A stretch of 64,000 nt of DNA, taken from Juglans regia (taxonomy: Eukaryota; Streptophyta; Magnoliopsida; Fagales; Juglandaceae). A program made the translations under genes and the position numbers. The notes under the pieces were generated by a model that searched no databases, was not told the DNA's origin, and saw only the letters and a program-made list of their open reading frames with translations. Shown one piece after another: positions 20,536 through 32,013 of this stretch. The DNA lies in NCBI RefSeq assembly GCF_001411555.2, contig NC_049907.1, positions 2,922,243-2,986,242 on the forward strand, read 5' to 3'. How positions within the stretch are numbered: the first letter of the stretch is position 1; each line of letters opens with the position of its first letter.

Positions 20536-22115
20536 TCAGCTGCTCCAACTGGTCCTTCTCTTCCCACACCATTCAACAATCCGACCAATAGCTTCTTCTC
20601 GGCTCCCCTCAATGTCCAGCCGGGACAAAGAAGGAAGGGCTTCCGCAAGACCTACAAATTTAGGAAGTCCCCTGCAAACCACATGAGGAGTAGGCGGGTC
20701 CTCATGTGAACCCCCCGGGAGGGGGTCGATTATGGCATCTGGAGGAAAGTCGTCTGCCAATGGATACTCAGCCCGGGCGAACGATTTGTCATGCAGACCC
20801 ATATTGGTTATATCACCTATAGAACTGCCACCTTCGAGAGACTCTACCTGGACGAGTGGATCAATGATTGGACTCCTCGAACCATCGTCGGCCTGAACAA
20901 GAGAATCTGTAGCAGGATTCATCGGGCTCCTGAGGACTGTTACATTTGGAGGAGATTTACCTCCTGAGTAATCTTCTGCCTCCGCATGGTTGTTGGAAGG
21001 AGCTTCCACCCTCTCATTGGCCGCCTCAAGAGAGTGACTCCCAACAGTCGAACGGGATGAGAGATCCATGAAGAAGAATGTTGTCCCTCATCAGGAGTGG
21101 AAGACACGAAAAAACTTTGGAGAAGGGTGCCCATCTCGACCTCAGCCCCGGGCGCCTCACCACGGGAAAGCTGCTCACAGGTTCTCCCACCGCAACCGGT
21201 GCTGGGACAGCCAAAGTAATCGGATGGCTAGCCTCCCGACGGGTTTTCTTCCCCTTATCCGGCAGAGGAAGGTCTGAGGAACGCTTCCAAAGCGGAGCAA
21301 CTTAGGGCCGCTTAGCAACCGACCTATCATCAGAGGGAAGGTGGCCCAGGGGAGGTAGAGAACTCCTCAAACTCTCCTCAGAAAGGAGGACCTTGGAAAA
21401 AAACACTGTTGGGATGGTTTTGCACCAATTCCCGCACGATTACAAGACGCTTCGCTTCATAAGGAGTGGTCGTCGGACGCAAAACCTTATCTTCCAAAAT
21501 TTTTTCCCAGTTTGTCTGTATGGGGAACTCTTGACGATTCACCTGACCCACTGGAGACTTCCAAATGTAGCCAGATATAAAGAAGAACATGAGGGACCAG
21601 TCTTTTACCTTGCGGTATCGTGGCTCCAAGGTGACTAGGGCATGAGAGGCCTTGAAGCTGCATTTGTTCCCCTATAGGTGTAGCACTCTGTGAGCAAGAA
21701 GAAACTCGCGGCTAGTAAGGTCTGCATCGTTTGTATAGGATGCCAACAAAGCCCACTGCCAAATAATGCTGCAGCAAATCAATAATCGCCAGGCATTCGG
21801 GTGTAGTTGGGAAGGGGCCAGACCGAGACGGTCTAGAAGGTCACAGATAGAGTGAGGAAACGACAATCTCAAGCCACATGAAAACATGGAAGGATATAGG
21901 GTTACCTTATTAGAATGATCCTCTGCATCAATATCGCCCTCGTCGGGGCTAGGAACTTCAAAGGAAACGGACTCTAGTACTTGATTGGTGAGGGCTAAAA
22001 AGGCCAACGTTGGTTTGTGAGTAGTTGAGCGCCATCCGCTACCCAAAAACACTGGCCCAACATCGGCAGAACCCCCATAGGAAACATTGGGTTGAACAAA
22101 TTTTTTGGAAGCCAT
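20536..22115 (-). pseudogene. Antisense gene of the LTR element (putative gypsy-type transposon family, PF04195-like)
   Basis: The minus strand reads MASKKFVQPNVSYGG, SLRLSFPHSI-like CGLRLSFPHSICDLLDRL, LAPSQLHPNAWRLL and DLTSREFLLAHRVLHL. A TAG at 21674-21672 is followed in frame by GNKCSFKASHALV, RYRKVKDWSLMFFF and IWKSPVGQV to 21378. A further frame (21069-20536, starting MDLSSRSTVGSHSLEAANER) continues the low-complexity, acidic C-terminal part. The F-P-H-S...L-x-P-N-A-W-R pattern resembles the plant family annotated as putative gypsy-type transposon (Transposase_28), known from antisense genes in plant LTR elements. Function unknown. The one stop and frame changes suggest decay, though introns could explain some. 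Confidence 0.6.
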
Positions 22116-22533
22116 CACTGCCAGAACATGAAGTAACAAAGAAGACAGGAAGAAGAAAACAAAAATGGTTGGATAATCACAACGTAGTGGACAGAAGCCA
22201 GGTCGCACTCTCGCGTTTTATAAAAAGAGGTGACAGTTAGACTCTCATACACCATGGCAGTAAGGATACTCGCCGTTTCGGTTTCATGGAATGTGGTTTA
22301 CGAAACGACGTCAGCACTAAAAGCCGTCTGACACTCCTTCATTAATTAGTTGGAAAGATGTAATGAAAAGGTGAGCTTGTCATGGAAGATAAGAACACCG
22401 TCAGAAGTGCCAACCTATAGAGGCTTCGCGGACCTTACAAAACCTAAATGGAGTGCCCGACCATGGTAGGAAGGCGAGATTGAATCATGACAAATTCTCA
22501 CCTTACTCATTTGGTGAGAATTAGTGGGGTAAC

Positions 22534-23219
22534 TATAAGGGGATTTTCCCCTTAAAGCCAAAAAGACCCTATCAAGCCCGACCCAGGACAAAAAGCCATG
22601 AACCCAGCCCACTAGGAGAATCCTCTGTACATGACCTGTAGGAGGGAGGGTACTGCAGGGGATGAGACTCGTCGAATTGAGGCCCCCTCGAGTAGTGTCC
22701 AGTCATCGAGTGCCCTCCTACATGGCAGGCGTGACACACAGAGAACCATTGATCTAGTGACAGAAAAGGCATGAACGGACTAGGAGAAAGGTAGACTAAG
22801 AGCAGAAGATTGGAGAACCATGTCGTATTAATGGCTCCGCCACCCGAACAACACGCCACATTAATGATGCCGTTGCAGAGCCGCGCCACATTAATGATGC
22901 CATCGTAGAGCCACGTTGCATTTAAAGATTCAGACAAAATGAACAGTAAGGGGAACCCGGACTTCATGAAAGCAGGCATGATCTGCTCTTCAAACCTGTA
23001 GTATAAATAGTTGATCCCAGGTAAGAGGATAATGTCTCCTAGACTCTCTTACTTATTTACTACATTCCAACAATATTTACTAACTTTGGTATCGGAGGTT
23101 CCTCGGCCACAAGACTGCCCTCTCTAAGCCGCAGTATATTCTACCTTGTGCATGGCTCATTTTCGAAAACCTGAGTTGTTGGAACTTGGCCCAAAGGTGT
23201 GCGAAACACGACGTTAACA
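22534..23219 (+). repeat. Right LTR
   Basis: Begins TATAAGGGGATTTTCC and ends CGACGTTAACA, followed by the CTTCC duplication. It pairs with 14456-15145. It probably also serves as the upstream region for the antisense gene that starts at 22115. Confidence 0.85.
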
Positions 23220-23299
23220 CTTCCTTTTTTTTTTCCTGGAACAAAGGATATGTGTAAACAAATAAGAAAACCTTGATTTAAATCTATGGAGTGGATTAA

Positions 23300-23497
23300 G
23301 ACCCTATTTGGATACAGAGATAGTTTCATCTCATTTTATCTTATCATTACAATTTTTCTAAATTTTCAAACAAAATATAATAAACAATTTAACTTTTTCC
23401 AAATCTCAAAATAATAATAATATTAAAAAATAATATTCTAATAATATTTTATTCAATTCATTTCATCTCATCTCATCTCACTATCCAAACAAACAAT
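23300..23497. mobile_element. MITE of the CATCTCATCTCA family
   Basis: Starts GACCCTATTTGGATACAGAG and ends CTATCCAAACAAACAATC. The core (ATCTTATCATTACAATTTTT, AACAAAATATAATAAACAA, AAATAATAATAATATTA) recurs at 46856, 47923, 51317 and 57490. Segment copy 1 has the empty site near 8783. Confidence 0.7.
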
Positions 23498-23607
23498 CAA
23501 TAAAATAGCAAGGGTCAAATAAGTAAGAAGAGTAAGGGATCATCACTTGAGAAAATCATAGTACCATTATGCGTCTAGAAGAAAATAAATAGAGAAGAAC
23601 AATCCGC

Positions 23608-24838
23608 ATTGAAAAATAAAAGGGGAAATATGGATAATGCACTTTTGACTGGAAAATAATGCTCGACTTTTGACTTTTTTTAAACTTTTTTGATGGAGAT
23701 CGTAGAAATCAGATGAATGAAAGTGATGCCTCACAAAACATAGTGCAGTCATGTTTTATTTATAACTATATATATATATATATTTAAGTTGTACAATGAA
23801 TATAGAAATCTATGTAGATATCATATTCAGATAGCTATTGATTAATATCTTATTTGTTAGAAGAAGTCCTTTTATCTTCTTTTTTTTTTGAGGTAGAACA
23901 AACTCCATTAATTCATAATGGGACATTACGACTTTGACTTGAGACATATAAAATTCAAGCCAACTACTGCTCTTAAGGCTTCCAAATACACAAATTTCTT
24001 TATGACTGATATGATTTAGTCTATTGCTTTAATTCTCTACAAACAAACTGTCTCAGAGACATCACTTCGTCTTAAGACAGATTTCACAAACCTCACAGTC
24101 TGTCCTAAGACAAAATTAACCAACCCCACACTTTGTCTAAGACAGAGTAGATGACACATTCTATGGACAAAATCCAATAGACTGTGTTTTTTTTTTTATA
24201 CCTAAAACAAAAGAAATAACAGAAAACATAAAAAATATATGGAAAAATAGAAAATTACAGCTTGGAAAGCTGTAGATCCACATTTTCAACCTTAGAGGAA
24301 ATAAAAAATGCAAACATTGAGACTGTGGTGGCACGTGAGGGACATGCGCCATCTTGAAAGTACGACGGAACGTCAGGTCTGAAGAAACCGATTGCTTTGG
24401 TCCTAGAAAATCCGCGCGTGGCGGCGATAGAGCTCCCCCTTGCGGTGGCGTGTGGATGTCGCGCACGCACTTTGGGCCGCTTGTGTGGCTCACACGCTGC
24501 TCCATTCGACGAGATTTTTTGTCCGTCTGAAGGATCAACGCCTTGGGAATCCTACGGTGGGGCGTGTGGTGGTCGCCTGGCTCTAGAGAACAACATGTCT
24601 ACATTTTGTCTTGCTGTGAACGAGAAAACAAACAAAACCAAAAAAATAAAATAAAAACTAGAGAGAAGAGGGAGGAGGGATGAGGGAGGAAAGGAGGAGG
24701 GAGGGAGGAGCCAAAGCTCCAATCCCCCTCTTTTGGTCCAAGTTTTTTTAGGAGACGGTTGTGTAGAGAGAAAATGGAGAGAGTGAGAATAGGGAGATAA
24801 ATATTATTTTTGGATGGAAAATGACTATTTTTGAGAAG
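23608..24838. other. Unassigned 1.2-kb insertion in segment copy 2
   Basis: Segment copy 1 runs from AGAACAATCCACA directly to TTTATCACTTGGC; copy 2 has about 1.2 kb between. It includes a T-run at 23880 followed by GAGGTAGAACAAACTCC, which resembles a LINE 3' end on the minus strand, a GC-rich stretch at 24300-24590, and an AGGGAGGAGG-rich stretch at 24660-24720. No clear protein signature. It may be a composite of retroelement pieces. Confidence 0.45.
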
Positions 24839-25717
24839 TCTTTTTATCACTTGGCTTTGTTGTATGTTTATCAGATTAGATTGATCTAAGCATGTTTTTA
24901 ACAACAACTCTAAGTAAAGATATTTTGTATTTAATCACAATAGTAAAGATGTAGTCCTCGAAATCTTTCTCCCTCGTTCTCCTCTCCTTATCTTCTGCAT
25001 TTTCTCATTCTCTATTTTATGTAAATATGAATTTGTGTTTTGTATTTAATCACAATAGTAAAGAAGTAGCGCCCCTCAAAATCTTTTCTCTTTCTCTCCT
25101 CCTCTTTCCCATTTTCTCATTTTCTATTTTATGTAAATTTCTATCATTTTTGGCTTCATTCAAAGTACTCTTTTTGTTTTTGTTTTTGTGGGAAAGTTGG
25201 CAAGTCATTTTCATAATGAAACTCAATCCTGATATCAGAAAAATGTCAATTTGATCTTGAACAACCCGAAAACTGGATTCTAATCCTCACTCTCGACTCC
25301 TCAACTCCTCCAATCTGTCATCTATTTTCCCTGAACTTCAACGGTCTAATCCTTTCTCTAAAGTCCTACTGTCCTAGACTATTGGAAAGCGTAAAACTCC
25401 ATGCATTGTTTTTTAGGAAGAGCCGGAAGCCACCCATATAGCAGTTCCGTCCCAATTTTATTAATAAACTTTCACTTGTGGCAAAAGAATACCATGGTTA
25501 CAACCCGAGGTCTGGGGCTACAAATATCGAAATAAACCAAAAACCCAAGCCTCTAAAAAAAAACAAATAAAAAAAAAAACATATAAACTCAACCACAATA
25601 CAATTGGCACTAAGAAAGTAAAAAAAAAAAAAAAAGCACAAAGCCACATCCTGCAAGAAAAAAAAACCTGCACAAACATAGGGTAAGAAAATAATTAACT
25701 GAGTGCAAAGAAAGACA

Positions 25718-26025
25718 TACTTGGAGATAAAACCAGTGCCCAAAACCCACAAGCAACGTCTTCGAGTTTTCTGTATATAGGGAAGACCCCCTCTGTCAGC
25801 TGGATATTACCTCTAATGGGGAGCAGGCAGCTTAGATAAAGAAAACCATGAGCTAGTTTGACCCATAGCAATACTTGGAGATAAAACCAGTGCCCAAAAC
25901 CCACGAGCAACGTCTTCGAGTTTTCTGTATATAGGGAAGACCCCCTCTGTCAGCCGGATATTACCTCTAATGGGGAGCAGGTAGCCTAGATAAAGAAAAC
26001 CATGAGCTAGTTTGACCCTTAGTAC
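25718..26025 (-). repeat. 154-bp tandem duplication at the LINE 3' end
   Basis: TTGGAGATAAAACCAGTGCC occurs at 25721 and again at 25875, and the following sequence is almost identical for 154 bp. The repeat covers the last codons of RNase H and the 3' UTR, so the C-terminal end (SSWFSLSRLPAPH) is encoded twice. Confidence 0.85.
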
Positions 26026-29000
26026 CCATTTTAGCAAAACCATTAGCAACCGAGTTACATTCTCTATAGCAGTGAACAAGAGAAACATTAAGCCCAGCTA
26101 GACTACTCTGAATTTCATCCCAATAATCTTCCATGTACCACAGACCATATCTTTGATTCCTTAACCAGTTAAGCACTAACATGGAGTCAAGTTCAATCTC
26201 CACAGAAAAAACACCCAACAAGCCAATATGCCGAAGCCCATGAAGTAAACCCATCAACTCTGCATGGTTGTTAGAATTGTGCCCAGTGGCTGCTGCAAAC
26301 CCGCAAAGCAGATCACCTTTATCATCCCGAATGATCCCTCTCACACCCGAATGACTCGGATTACCAAGAGAATAACCATCCACGTTCAATTTAACCCAAC
26401 CTTGCTTAGGAAGCTTCCACTTGACCGGAATAATAAACTCCTTCTACATGACATTTAAAGGCATATTAAAACATAGTAAAACAACTTCATCACGCCGAGT
26501 AAGCAAATTAACATCCTTAAACTTTAACGCAATCCAAGAGACCCAATATTTTTTGGAACAACAAACATGTTGGACCGATTCCATCAAGCCTTCCATCTTG
26601 GCGTTACAATGACACCCCCCATAATCGCCAAGTAATGATAGTTGGAAGAAATCCAGCAATTGACTAGGGCGATTAGAATTTTTTGCCCTCCTATACCAAC
26701 ACTCCACCCGCTGTCTCCATGGACCACCTTCCATCCAAGGAGCTCCAAGAACCACCGAACATATACGCCAAATTTTTTCAGCAGAGTCTCCTCTCGCAAG
26801 ACTACGATTAAGATCTTTATACTTAGAATTTGAGCAACAATCAAATCGGGAGACAATAGAAATACCAATTCTGTAGATAATGTCATCCATAAGAAGACAA
26901 TCATGTATGGCCTTCCACATAGTAATCAACATTTTTTTGGGAAGAGCAAGATGCCAGACCCATGTCATCCACATGAATACAATTCCACGCGCTTTTAGTA
27001 GAGAAATGCCTGTCAACATTAGGGAGCCAAATCAGCATATCCTTCCCATTATTAACCTGACCCAGTTGCAAAATAAGTTCCTCAGCTTTATGATATCCAA
27101 CCAACCAAGTAAAAAGCTCCATATTCCAACCCAACCCAGTTTTACAATCTTCCAATTTAAGATTTGGCATATCAAAAATCTGAATATTATCGCAAAGAGG
27201 GGCATCATCAGCCCAATTATCATGACAAAAATGGAGTTTACCTTCCCAAGCTTTCCATTTAGAATTAGCTTGCACTAAAGGAATACTTTGCAATATCATC
27301 TTCCAGAAAAGAGACCATTTCTTTGGATCTACCGTAGAAATATGTCTATCACCAACATATTTAGCAAGAAAAAAATTGGATCAAAGAGATGTACCTTGTA
27401 AAAGGTTCCAAGCTAACTTCATGTGAAGAGAAGACTGCACGTCTCGAAGGCTACAAATTCTCAGCCCACCTTCCGAGACAGGCTTACAAAGATCCACCCA
27501 AGAAAGCCATTTTTTCTTAGCTTTACCATATTTAACACCCCAAAAAAAGGTGCTGATGATTCTTTGAAGTTTCTCAATCACAGCTTTAGGCGTCCTTAAG
27601 ATAGAAAGGCTATGCACAAGAATACTTTGAAGCACATGTTTAATGAGAATCAATCGTGCCTCACTGGATAACAATCTGGCTTGCCATCCCTCCAATATGG
27701 ACTGAACTTTAGCAATCAAGTCATCAAAGTGAGTAATCTTCTGTCTTCCTGAAATAATAGGAACTCCCAAATATTTACAAGGAAAACTTCATTCCGTAAA
27801 ACAAGTGAAGCGAATGAGTGCCCGACGTCTAGATACCGAAACATGTGAAGAGAAAAAAATAGAGGATTTGTTTTTGCTCACTACTTGCCCCGACCACTTT
27901 TCAGACATCTTCAACACATCAGTAATAGCTTTCAAAGAAGTCTTGCCCCCATTACAAAAAAACACCATATCATCTGCATAAAGCGAGTGAGAAATAATAG
28001 GGGTACCCCTCGGATGGAAAAACGTAATGATCTTGCCCATTTGAACCTGATTTTTTATCATCCTCGAAAAAATTTCCTCCACTAGGATGAATAAATAAGG
28101 TGAGATGGGGTCACCTTGACGTAAGCCACGGCCACCTTTGAAAAAACCTTGGGGACACCGTTCATGACCACGGAGAACCAAGAATTAGTGGTGCATTGAC
28201 GAATCAACATACAAAAAAATTCTGGGAATCCGAAAGCTTTAAAAACATGCAAAAGAAATGACCAATCTACACTATCATAGGCCTTCGTCATGTCAATCTT
28301 CAAAACAACATTCTCACCATAAGCTGGTTTATTAATAGAGTGAATCATCTTTTGCGTCACACTAATATTTTCAAAGATGCTGCGGCCCGGAAGGAAGGCT
28401 CCTTGTTCATGAGAAATAATTTTAGCAAGCAGTGGGGAGAGACGATTAACCATAATTTTAGTGCAAATTTTGTAGAACACATTGCATATGCTAATCGGCC
28501 TAAACTTATCAAAACTCGTCGGATTTTCCACTTTCGGGATTAAAACTAGGAAAGTTGCATTGAAAAATCGAGAAAGAGCCATACCTCGGAAAAACTCTAC
28601 CACAGCATCAACAACATCAGTACCCACTATTTGCCAACAAGATCGATAGAAGCCCGACCCAAACCTGTCAGGACCTAGGCTACTATCTTCCGGAATGGAG
28701 CAAAGAGCATCATAGACTTCCTAAAATGAAGGAACACGAGAAATGAAATCATTGTCACCTTGCGAAATAATCGGTTGGAGTAAGTCCCCCAGAATCGGCT
28801 CATCACGGCAATTGCCTGCCTCCAAGAATTGAGAAAAATAAGAAATAGCCTCTTCGTGAATATGCTCTGGTGAGTAGAGAATAGTACCATCCTCTAGCTT
28901 CATCTCTTTCACCTCTTTATGATTATGACGACTGATAGCACGGAAGAAAACAGAGTTCGCTTCGCCCTTCTAAATCCAACCTTGTTTAGCTTGTTAGGCT

Positions 29001-30023
29001 AAGCATTTTTCTTCCCTATCCAACCAAACTGAAAGCTCCAACTGCGAGGCAACGAGATCATCCTCCACGTCTTCAACATACTCAGATTACAAGCTGGCCT
29101 CCAAGCCCTTTATCCGATTCCTCAAGCGCTGCTACGTGAGTATCAGTTCTACCAAATATTTGCTTGTTCCAAGCTCTCAAAACAATTTTTAGTCTTTTAA
29201 GTTTAGTAACAAGCATATACAAAAATGACCCCCCAACAACATCACCATTCCAAGAGTGCAAGACACAATCGAAAAACTGAGCATGAGCAACCCACATTTG
29301 CTTAAATTTAAAAGAAGGATAGCCATACTGAACAAACTGATTCTCCAACAAAACCATCATCGGCGCATGATCAGAAGAAGTGCGCACCAAGTATTCCATA
29401 TTAGCATCAGGAAAAACATCAAGAGCCACTGTATTAAAAAAGGAACGATCAAGTCACGCCCAGTGCTTGGATCTTCCTGAATGACCATTACACAAAGATA
29501 GAAAACTCCCACGGAAAGGCATATGAAGGAGCCCACAAGAGCCCACCCAACCATTAAACTTCTCCATCACCAAAGCCAACCTTGGCCTGCCCCCTCTACG
29601 CTCCGAGTCATTTATGATAATATTAAAATCCTCCATCACCATCCAAGGTAAATGATGAATATTAGCACCCATCAACGAACCCCACAGTCTTATACGCTCC
29701 AAGTAGGAGCATTTCGCAAAAACAAAGGTAATTCGGAAGTCATTCAGATTAGTGATTTGAACTGTCAAGAATTGATCTCCCATACACTCAACAACAAGAT
29801 TTAAATCCTGAGACCAAAACATCCATAACTTTCTGCCGTAATCAACATTAGAGTAACAACAATCAAAATGCAATCTATCACGCCACATATCTAAACGGGA
29901 GTTACTTACCATTGGCTCTGCAATAACAAGGAGTTTAGGATGAAACTTAGATACCAATCTTTTAAGATGCTTTCTCGACATTCCAACACCCCGAGCATTC
30001 CAATACAAGTATGATATCTTCAC
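25967..30023 (-). pseudogene. LINE ORF2: endonuclease, reverse transcriptase, RNase H
   Basis: Domain order on the minus strand: endonuclease from about 30023 (SYLYWNARGVG, WMVMEDFNII, TSSDHAPMMV); reverse transcriptase from about 28700 to 27700 (SRFFNATFLVLIPKV, VVLKIDMTKAYDSVDWSFLL, GLRQGDPISPYLFIL, SLYADDMVFF); zinc-finger-type region near 27000-26800; RNase H at 26389-25967 (MNVDGYSLGNPSHSG, HAELMGLLHGL). Stops occur at about 29454 (KHWA then TGA, likely CGA to TGA) and near 28725, and there is a frameshift near 28140. The first codon position reads GTG, so translation may start elsewhere. Confidence 0.85.
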
Positions 30024-31401
30024 AAATTAAGACGGGAGGGCTTGCTTACAACCCTGGAAGAACCCCTTAATTTAATACCTTTCCGATTCCATTTCTTTTC
30101 CGACTGAATATCTGAGTTCAAGACCACAAGGTTATTCTTTGCTAAATGTTCCAAGACCCCTTCTGAATCAGAGTCTGAGCAAATGTGCCCATCAGGGCAG
30201 TCATTCTCACGTTCAACGTCCGCACAAGGCTTCCTCACACTACCCAGACATAGACGTACACACAGGCCCTAAACCTGTAACACCTTCATCAACAGCCCTG
30301 TCCAACGGAAGGTCAACAATATTCACAACTTTCGGGACACCCGCTTGAGTGGTTACGGTCATTGTCTCGCCAACCAAAGCAGGAACAACCTCCATCAAAG
30401 GCTCCTTCTCAGAAACAACTTGCACCTACTCAACAAACCCCAAGCCATGGAGACTTTCAGTGGCAACCGACGTAGAGAAATCCTGTGGTGCTTCTTTACT
30501 AGATTCTCTCTGTTCAGCTATCAAAAAACCAACAAAAGGTTCTAGATTCTTCTCAATATTATCCAAATTAGACACTACAACTGCAGTCGATAAACCTCCA
30601 TCCACGTTCTCCCCCTTAGCACTAGGTTTTCTAGATTTTTTCACCCAGATCTTCCCTCCTTTCACCTTTTGTTTTTGATCACTTCCATACCGACAAGTCC
30701 TTTGATTATGACCTTGGCAACGACACATCAAACAATAAGCTGGCAAAGTCTCGTAAATGATCTCCTGCCAACGGCTTCTTGGCATCCCAAGGATACTAAT
30801 AAAAAAATGGGAGATGGGCTCCTGTGAGGCGTCAATTTCTAAGCAAACCCGAGCCCTATCTGTGCGAGTGGCACACGTCGTAGGATTGTCACGGCGGATA
30901 AATCTCCCTATCGGTGCCGTGAGCATCTTTAAGAGGGAGGAATGATAGAAGTTAGGCAGAAGGCCTGGCAAAAATACCCAAACAGGAACAGACGATGGCT
31001 CAAAGTCTTTATCAAACTTTGGTGACCAAGCAAAGGGCGGTAGGGGACCCCCTCTATATCACACGATTCCCTTGACAAGGCCTTCTGAAAGTCAGATTCA
31101 TTGGTCATGCGAATGAAAATATTCCTGGGACGCTGCATGGCCGATATGACGGGCATAGATGACAGACCCTAGCGACTGTGGATCAAGGCACAGATGCCGT
31201 CGAGGGAGGGTCTCTATCGTAAGAATTTCACTACCATTGAAAACCTAAATGGTTCTGCAGTTTTACAATTTCCTCAGATGAAAATGAGAAAAACACTTCA
31301 CCATCCACATATTTCGGTTGCCGGAAAGGATCAACCACCTTCGATAGTGGTTGGGGCACTGTCGAGACAAGATCAGCGAACGATCGAGAAGGACCAGCCA
31401 T
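30020..31401 (-). pseudogene. LINE ORF1: DUF4283-like gag protein with CCHC knuckle
   Basis: Starts MAGPSRSFADLVSTVPQPLS at 31401. After a frame break it continues through PRNIFIRMTNESDFQKAL and FIRRDNPTTCATRTDRARVC to a zinc knuckle CLMCRCQGHNQRTC (C-x2-C-x4-H-x4-C). A low-complexity tail ends at the TGA at 30022-30020, adjoining ORF2. The family coats LINE RNA. The early stop and frameshift make this copy inactive. Confidence 0.75.
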
Positions 31402-32013
31402 GGGAGGCTGGCCATCAACGGCCGCTATGCAACGTACGTGAGCGGCTTACGAGAACGAATGGTGTATCCCTAGCAGAGCGCGTTTCACGTAGAAGGCAAT
31501 TTTTTTTATCGTCGAATTGGTAGTAAAACCCCATGCATTGTTCACATGGAGCATACGCCTTTTTTGAAGCGGGAAACTCTGCTAATGGGGGACTTTCTGC
31601 ATTCAGATGTTACATGAGAGAATCTGGTGAGAAATGAATGCCTGAATTCATAACAGAAAACGTAAACAGTAAGGAAATGTTTTTCAACCCTTCATGTATA
31701 TCTTACAAGATGTCAGGCAAAAGCCGACTTTCTCTCTGCAATTGGATTAATAGCTCTTCATCAGCCTTCGATGAACTCTGACCCTCCTATTTATTCGCCA
31801 TCTGAAGCAAGTTAAAACAAATACCTTTACCAAGTAAAGAAGCTAGAAAGTAATATTTGTGAACTGATTTGTGTCAGAATTCAAGTCTGTACCAATGAGA
31901 TAACAATAAATCTATGTACTATTGAGGACAACCACCCAGCATGTTGGCACTGTTAATAGAAGCTGTTTTCACACTTACTCTGATCCTTACTTGGGAAAAC
32001 TTCAGGTTCAACT

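Larger units (their letters stand above)
14456..23219 (+). mobile_element. Non-autonomous Ty3/gypsy-type LTR retroelement (8.8 kb) with an antisense gene
   Basis: Long terminal repeats at both ends (690 and 686 bp) are flanked by the 5-bp duplication CTTCC (14451-14455 and 23220-23224). The region just inside the left LTR (GTGACACCATCCGTGGGA) is in primer-binding-site position, and GAATTAGTGGGGTAAC before the right LTR is a poor polypurine-like tract. Only gag and a protease fragment are recognisable on the plus strand; I see no reverse transcriptase, RNase H or integrase. The remainder holds tandem repeats and a minus-strand coding region. This fits a large retrotransposon derivative that depends on a partner element. 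It is absent from segment copy 1. Confidence 0.85.
25409..31522 (-). mobile_element. Full-length L1-type LINE (6.1 kb)
   Basis: Flanked by an 18-bp duplication GTAAAACYCCATGCATTG (25391-25408 and 31523-31540, one mismatch); copy 1 of the segment has the single site at about 9482-9499. On the minus strand, ORF1 (31401 to 30020) is followed without a gap by ORF2 with endonuclease, reverse transcriptase, zinc-finger and RNase H regions, and ends in a short A-tail. Both reading frames contain stops. It lies about 490 bp upstream of the start codon of the second B3 gene. Confidence 0.9.

Noticed and set aside
26640..27280. Plus-strand frames of 63-132 codons within the LINE
   Set aside because: Antisense shadows of LINE ORF2.
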